A stretch of 8,810 nucleotides of DNA, from assembly GCA_964393275.1 (NCBI GenBank), contig CAYMTA010000121.1, positions 1-8,810 on the forward strand, read 5' to 3'. The number at the start of each line of letters is the position of its first letter. Within the stretch, counting starts at the first letter, position 1. The position numbers were made by a program, and so were the translations under genes. The notes under the pieces were generated by a model, which was not told the DNA's origin, did no database searches, and saw only the letters and a list, made by a program, of their open reading frames with translations. This document shows, in pieces, positions 5,978 to 8,810 of the stretch. The stretch comes from SLRI01 sp964393275. Its GTDB lineage: Bacteria; Pseudomonadota; Alphaproteobacteria; Geminicoccales; Geminicoccaceae.

Positions 5978-7477
5978 TTGATCGACTTGAACTTCACCGC
6001 AGGCGAGTTGCCGGCGGGCGGCACCCTGGTGGTCGGCATCGCCGCTCCGTCGGGTCTGGGGGTCGCGGCCACCGAGCTCGACCGGAAAAGCAAGGGGCTG
6101 ATCAAGAAGGCGCTGGAGCAGGCCGGCGGGCTGAAGCACGGCAAGTTCCAGGAGCTGGTGCTGCCGCGCGGCCTCGATCTGGCACGGCTGCTCGTGGTCG
6201 GCATCGGCAAGCCCGAGGGGCTGACCCGGCTGGAGCGCGAGGAGCTGGGGGCGTCGATCGCGCGGAAGCTGGAGGCGCTGGGCGTCGAGGCGGCGGTGCT
6301 GGCGCCCCTGGACGGGCTCGAGCCCGGCACCGACGCCGCCACGGCCGCATTCGACATCGCACTCGGCGCCAAGCTCGCGACCTGGGCCTTCCGCAAGTAC
6401 CGAAAGCCGGAGAAGGACGAGCCCAAGCGGCTCGAGCGGCTGACCGTCAACCTCGCCGAGGCGCCGAGCCTCGGCCGGCCGGCGCTGGTCGAGGCGCAGG
6501 CGGCGGGCGTCGCCCTGGCCCGCGATCTGGTCTCGGAGCCGGCCAACGTGCTCTACCCCGAGAGCTTCGCCGAGCGGTGCAAGGCGCTCGAGCCGCTGGG
6601 CGTCGCGGTCGAGGTGCTCGACCAAAGCGAGCTCGAGCGGCTCGGCATGCGGGCGCTGCTGGGCGTGGCGCAGGGCAGCGTGCGGCAGCCTCGTGTCGTG
6701 GTGATGCGCTGGCGTGGTGCCAAGCAGGCGAAGCCTCTGGTGCTGGTCGGCAAGGGGGTCTGCTTCGACACGGGTGGCATCTCGATCAAGCCCGCCGCCG
6801 GCATGGAGGAGATGAAGTGGGACATGGCCGGGGCCGGGGCCGTGGTCGGCGCCATGCGCGCCATCGCTGGCCGGAAGGCCAAGGCGCACGTGGTCGGCAT
6901 CATCGGCCTCGTCGAGAACATGCCTTCCGGCACGGCGCAGCGGCCGGGCGACGTGGTCGAGGCGATGTCGGGCAAGACGATCGAGGTGATCAACACCGAC
7001 GCCGAGGGGCGCCTCGTCCTCGCCGACGTGCTGCACTACGCCAGGGAGAAGCTGGACCCGGCGGCGATGGTCGACCTCGCGACGCTGACCGGCGCCGTCG
7101 TCGTCGCCCTCGGCCACGAGAATGCCGGGCTCTTCGCCAATGACGAGAAGCTCGCCGGCAATCTCGCCAAGGCTGGCGAGGCGGTCGGCGAGGGGCTCTG
7201 GCGGCTGCCACTCGGCAAGGCCTACACCAAGCACATCAGGTCGCAGATCGCCGACATCAAGAATGTCGGCCGCGGCCGCGAGGCCGGGGCCACGGCCGGG
7301 GCGGTGTTCCTCGAGGAGTTCGTGGGCGAGGTGCCCTGGGCGCATCTCGACATCGCCGGGGTCGCCTGGAGCAGCCGCGAGCAGCCGCTCTCGGCCAAGG
7401 GTGCCACCGGCTTCGGCGTGCGGCTGCTCGACGAGCTGGTGCGCGACACCTGCGAGACGGGCGATACCAAGGCTTGA
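5978..7477 (+). CDS. pepA: Leucyl aminopeptidase (M17 family, PepA)
   Basis: Cytosolic, hexameric two-metal (Mn/Zn) aminopeptidase that removes N-terminal residues from peptides; in some bacteria PepA also binds DNA. Protein of 499 residues. Seen: N-terminal macro-like domain (about 1-165) and the catalytic M17 domain (about 170-490). Metal ligands are all present: K259, D264 (GKGVCFDTGG), D282 (KWDMAGAGAV), D341 and E343 (NTDAEGRL, the family signature), with catalytic K271 and R345. These residues sit at a constant offset of 11 from the E. coli PepA positions as I recall them, so no catalytic gap or insertion is present. Start is TTG 5978 with a strong ribosome site. The stop overlaps the holC start (TTGA), so the two are probably one operon, read divergently from lptD. 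Whether this PepA also acts in transcription or recombination cannot be judged from sequence. Confidence 0.97.
   Translation: MIDLNFTAGELPAGGTLVVGIAAPSGLGVAATELDRKSKGLIKKALEQAGGLKHGKFQELVLPRGLDLARLLVVGIGKPEGLTRLEREELGASIARKLEALGVEAAVLAPLDGLEPGTDAATAAFDIALGAKLATWAFRKYRKPEKDEPKRLERLTVNLAEAPSLGRPALVEAQAAGVALARDLVSEPANVLYPESFAERCKALEPLGVAVEVLDQSELERLGMRALLGVAQGSVRQPRVVVMRWRGAKQAKPLVLVGKGVCFDTGGISIKPAAGMEEMKWDMAGAGAVVGAMRAIAGRKAKAHVVGIIGLVENMPSGTAQRPGDVVEAMSGKTIEVINTDAEGRLVLADVLHYAREKLDPAAMVDLATLTGAVVVALGHENAGLFANDEKLAGNLAKAGEAVGEGLWRLPLGKAYTKHIRSQIADIKNVGRGREAGATAGAVFLEEFVGEVPWAHLDIAGVAWSSREQPLSAKGATGFGVRLLDELVRDTCETGDTKA
7474..7477 (+). other. TTGA stop/start overlap, pepA to holC
   Basis: TTG of holC (7474-7476) overlaps the pepA stop TGA (7475-7477). 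An AAGG lies only one base upstream, too close to work normally, so termination-reinitiation coupling is the likely mode of translation. Confidence 0.7.
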
Positions 7478-7920
7478 CCGAGCTCGGCTTCTACCACCTG
7501 ACCCGCTCGGGCCTCGACCAGGCCCTGCCGCGGCTGCTCGAGAAGATCCGCGCCGCCGGCCATCGGGTGGTGCTGCGCGCCGCCGACGAGGAGCGGCTGG
7601 ACCAGCTCGACCGGCTGCTCTGGACGTTTCGCAACGACTCGTTCCTGCCGCACGGCACGAGCCATGACGGCCACGGTGCTGCCCAGCCGATCTGGCTGAC
7701 GACCGGCACCGACACCCCGAACGCCGCCTCGGTGCTGGTCCTGATCGACGGGGCCGAGGCGGCGGATGCCTCGAGCTTCGAGCGGGTGCTCGAGCTCTTC
7801 GACGGCCGCGACGCGGAGGCGGTGGCCCGGGCGCGCGCGCGCTGGCGCTGGGCCGAGGGCCAGGGCATGGAGCGCGTCTACTGGCAGCAGGACGAGCGCG
7901 GCCGCTGGCAGCGCGCCTAA
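7474..7920 (+). CDS. holC: DNA polymerase III subunit chi
   Basis: HolC/chi of the polymerase III clamp-loader complex, which links the clamp loader (through psi, where present) to single-stranded DNA-binding protein. Protein of 148 residues. Seen: the N-terminal FYHL strand at 6-9, ALPRLLEKIRAAGHRVVL at 17-34, LDRLLWTF at 45-52, SFLPHG at 56-61, QPIWLT at 71-76 and a further strand NAASVLVLIDG, in the order expected of chi. The C-terminal region (about 100-148) is Arg/Ala/Trp-rich and ends ERGRWQRA. Start is TTG 7474, fixed by the conserved N-terminus and by overlap with the pepA stop. The pepA-holC pairing is common in Proteobacteria. No holD (psi) is seen nearby, as is usual for alphaproteobacteria. 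Confidence 0.93.
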   Translation: MTELGFYHLTRSGLDQALPRLLEKIRAAGHRVVLRAADEERLDQLDRLLWTFRNDSFLPHGTSHDGHGAAQPIWLTTGTDTPNAASVLVLIDGAEAADASSFERVLELFDGRDAEAVARARARWRWAEGQGMERVYWQQDERGRWQRA

Positions 7921-8014
7921 TCTTCCTGAGGATGGGCGGCTTCCTAAGTGTCGAGCCTGCTGCTAGAAGCCGGCCGAGCCTTTTCGAGCATCCCCCGAAC
8001 GCAGGAGCCCTTCC
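7921..8014 (+). promoter_or_regulatory. Intergenic region holC to ndk
   Basis: 94 non-coding bases. An imperfect candidate promoter reads TTCCTA (7941-7946), a 17-base spacer, then TAGAAG (7964-7969); it matches the sigma-70 consensus at only 3 and 4 of 6 places. GGCTTC (7938-7943) and GAAGCC (7966-7971) could pair but with a 22-base loop, and the only T run (7981-7984) does not directly follow a good stem, so I do not call a terminator. A short direct repeat CGAGCCT occurs at 7952 and 7975. ndk may have its own promoter or be read through from pepA-holC. Confidence 0.3.
8003..8007 (+). promoter_or_regulatory. Ribosome binding site of ndk
   Basis: AGGAG seven bases before ATG 8015, near-ideal in sequence and spacing, consistent with a well-translated housekeeping gene. 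Confidence 0.8.
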
Positions 8015-8437
8015 ATGGCCGTGGAGCGCACGCTCTCGATCATCAAGCCCGACGCCACCCGCCGCAACCTGACGGGCGCCATCAACCAGCGCCTCGAGGA
8101 GGCCGGCCTGCGCATCGTCGCCCAGAAGCGGCTGCGGCTCACCCAGGGCCAGGCCGAGGCCTTCTATGCCGTCCACAAGGAGCGCCCGTTCTTCGCCGGC
8201 CTCGTCGCCTTCATGACCTCGGGCCCGGTGGTGGCGCAGGTGCTCGAAGGGGCGGACGCCGTGGCGCGCAACCGACAGGTGATGGGGGCCACCGACCCGA
8301 CCAAGGCCGATGCCGGCACCATCCGCAAGGACTTCGCCGAGGACATCGAGGCCAACTCGGTGCACGGCTCGGACAGCGCCGAGAACGCGGCGATCGAGAT
8401 CCGCTTCTTCTTCAGCGACATCGAGATCGTCGGCTGA
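8015..8437 (+). CDS. ndk: Nucleoside-diphosphate kinase
   Basis: Cytosolic enzyme that moves the gamma phosphate of ATP to any (d)NDP through a phospho-histidine, keeping (d)NTP pools balanced; it acts directly after Gmk in the guanine branch. Protein of 140 residues, the standard bacterial length. Seen: ERTLSIIKPDA at 4-14 (Lys11 contacts phosphate), the ribose/base pocket KERPFFAGLVAFMTSGPVVA at 55-74, RQVMGATDPTKADAGTIRKDF at 87-107, and the active-site NSVHGSDS at 114-121 with His117. Nothing is missing or unusual. ATG 8015 is supported by an AGGAG site and the usual MA-ERTLSIIKPD N-terminus. Its stop overlaps the start of the following flavodoxin-fold gene. Confidence 0.98.
   Translation: MAVERTLSIIKPDATRRNLTGAINQRLEEAGLRIVAQKRLRLTQGQAEAFYAVHKERPFFAGLVAFMTSGPVVAQVLEGADAVARNRQVMGATDPTKADAGTIRKDFAEDIEANSVHGSDSAENAAIEIRFFFSDIEIVG
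8434..8437 (+). other. CTGA stop/start overlap, ndk to flavodoxin gene
   Basis: A CTG (8434-8436) overlapping the ndk stop TGA (8435-8437) is the only plausible start for the next gene. No in-frame ATG/GTG/TTG lies in the roughly 80 bases before it, and the first ones after it (TTG 8485 and 8497) would remove the first beta strand and cofactor loop. There is no clear Shine-Dalgarno sequence. Confidence 0.5.
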
Positions 8438-8810
8438 AGCGGCTTCTCGTCATCGCCCACGCGCCGTCGCCGAACACGGCGGCGTTGCGCGACGCATTGC
8501 TGAAGGGCGCCGGCGCGCCGGAGATCGAGGGCGTCGAGGCCAGCGCCCTCGGCCCGTTCGAGACCGGACCCGACGAGGTTCGGGCAGCCGATGCCCTGGT
8601 GCTGCTGACGACCGAGAACCTCGGCTACATGAGCGGTGCGCTCAAGGACTTCTTCGACCGCTGCTACTACCCCTGCCTCGATGCCACGGACGGGCTGCCC
8701 TACGCGCTCCTGGTGCGCGCCGGCCACGACGGCACCGGCACCTGCCGTGCCGTCGCCAGCATCACCGGCGGCCTGCGCTGGAAGGCCGTGCACGAGCCCG
8801 TGGTCTGCCG
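8434..8810 (+). CDS. Flavodoxin-fold / NAD(P)H-dependent FMN reductase-like protein (3' end outside window)
   Basis: The first 125 residues of a flavodoxin-like protein; the gene runs off the right edge. Seen: first beta strand and phosphate loop KRLLVIAHAPSPNT (residues 2-15), a second-strand segment VEASALGPF, the strand ADALVLLTTENLGYMSGALKDFFDR (about 53-77), where the ENLGYMSG loop takes the place of the FMN-ring loop of flavodoxin/WrbA-type proteins, and the next strand LPYALLVRAGHDGTGT with the Gly-rich loop. Expected role: FMN-binding electron transfer or quinone/FMN reduction in the cytosol; partner and substrate unknown. Start is taken as CTG 8434 overlapping the ndk stop, because MKRLLVIAH is the natural N-terminus. 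It probably shares the ndk transcript. Fold assignment good, precise function unknown. Confidence 0.82.
   Translation, partial: MKRLLVIAHAPSPNTAALRDALLKGAGAPEIEGVEASALGPFETGPDEVRAADALVLLTTENLGYMSGALKDFFDRCYYPCLDATDGLPYALLVRAGHDGTGTCRAVASITGGLRWKAVHEPVVC

Noticed and set aside
7938..7971. Possible terminator after holC (GGCTTC ... GAAGCC)
   Set aside because: The stem is six base pairs with a 22-base loop and no T run directly behind it.
5918..8365. An 815-codon open frame on the minus strand opposite pepA, holC and ndk
   Set aside because: It runs antisense to three genes with firm identities, its translation is rich in Arg/Ala/Gly/His/Asp with no recognisable domain, and long antisense frames are expected in DNA of this GC content. 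It also ignores gene boundaries.
1..8810. CRISPR arrays, tRNA or rRNA genes, insertion sequences, prophage or toxin-antitoxin genes
   Set aside because: No spaced direct repeats, tRNA-like cloverleaf, transposase motifs or terminal inverted repeats were seen; nearly every base belongs to a recognised housekeeping gene.

Overview
The window is a dense, very GC-rich stretch of ordinary bacterial chromosome carrying nine protein-coding genes (one cut off by the right edge) and no RNA gene, mobile element or CRISPR array that I can see. The gene set (gmk, rsmA, surA, lptD, pepA, holC, ndk), the form of LptD and the gene order point to an alphaproteobacterium, most likely of the Rhodospirillales type. 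That placement is inferred from gene order and protein style, not from a database match.

Layout. (1) Positions 53-781, minus: an SDR-family oxidoreductase, head-to-head with gmk (815-1468, plus), with only 33 bases between the two start codons. (2) Positions 1440-5882, minus: a probable operon lptD -> surA -> rsmA, whose last gene runs tail-to-tail into gmk with a 29-base overlap. (3) Positions 5883-5977: a 95-base divergent intergenic region, the main candidate promoter region of the window. (4) Positions 5978-7920, plus: pepA and holC, joined by a 4-base TTGA overlap. (5) Positions 8015-8437, plus: ndk, followed through a 4-base CTGA overlap by a flavodoxin-fold gene that leaves the window.

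How the genes relate. LptD (outer-membrane LPS translocon) and SurA (periplasmic chaperone for outer-membrane beta-barrels such as LptD) are functionally tied. RsmA matures 16S rRNA. Gmk and Ndk are successive steps in making GTP/dGTP. HolC belongs to the DNA polymerase III clamp-loader complex. PepA is a cytosolic aminopeptidase.

I do not find an undescribed biological system here. The points most worth a second look are translation starts and gene-cluster content. Both rsmA and the last gene lack any ATG/GTG/TTG at the position homology demands, and both have a CTG overlapping the upstream stop as CTGA; holC uses TTGA and pepA a TTG with a strong ribosome binding site. The lptD-surA-rsmA cluster also lacks pdxA, lptF and lptG, which usually sit in it in alphaproteobacteria.
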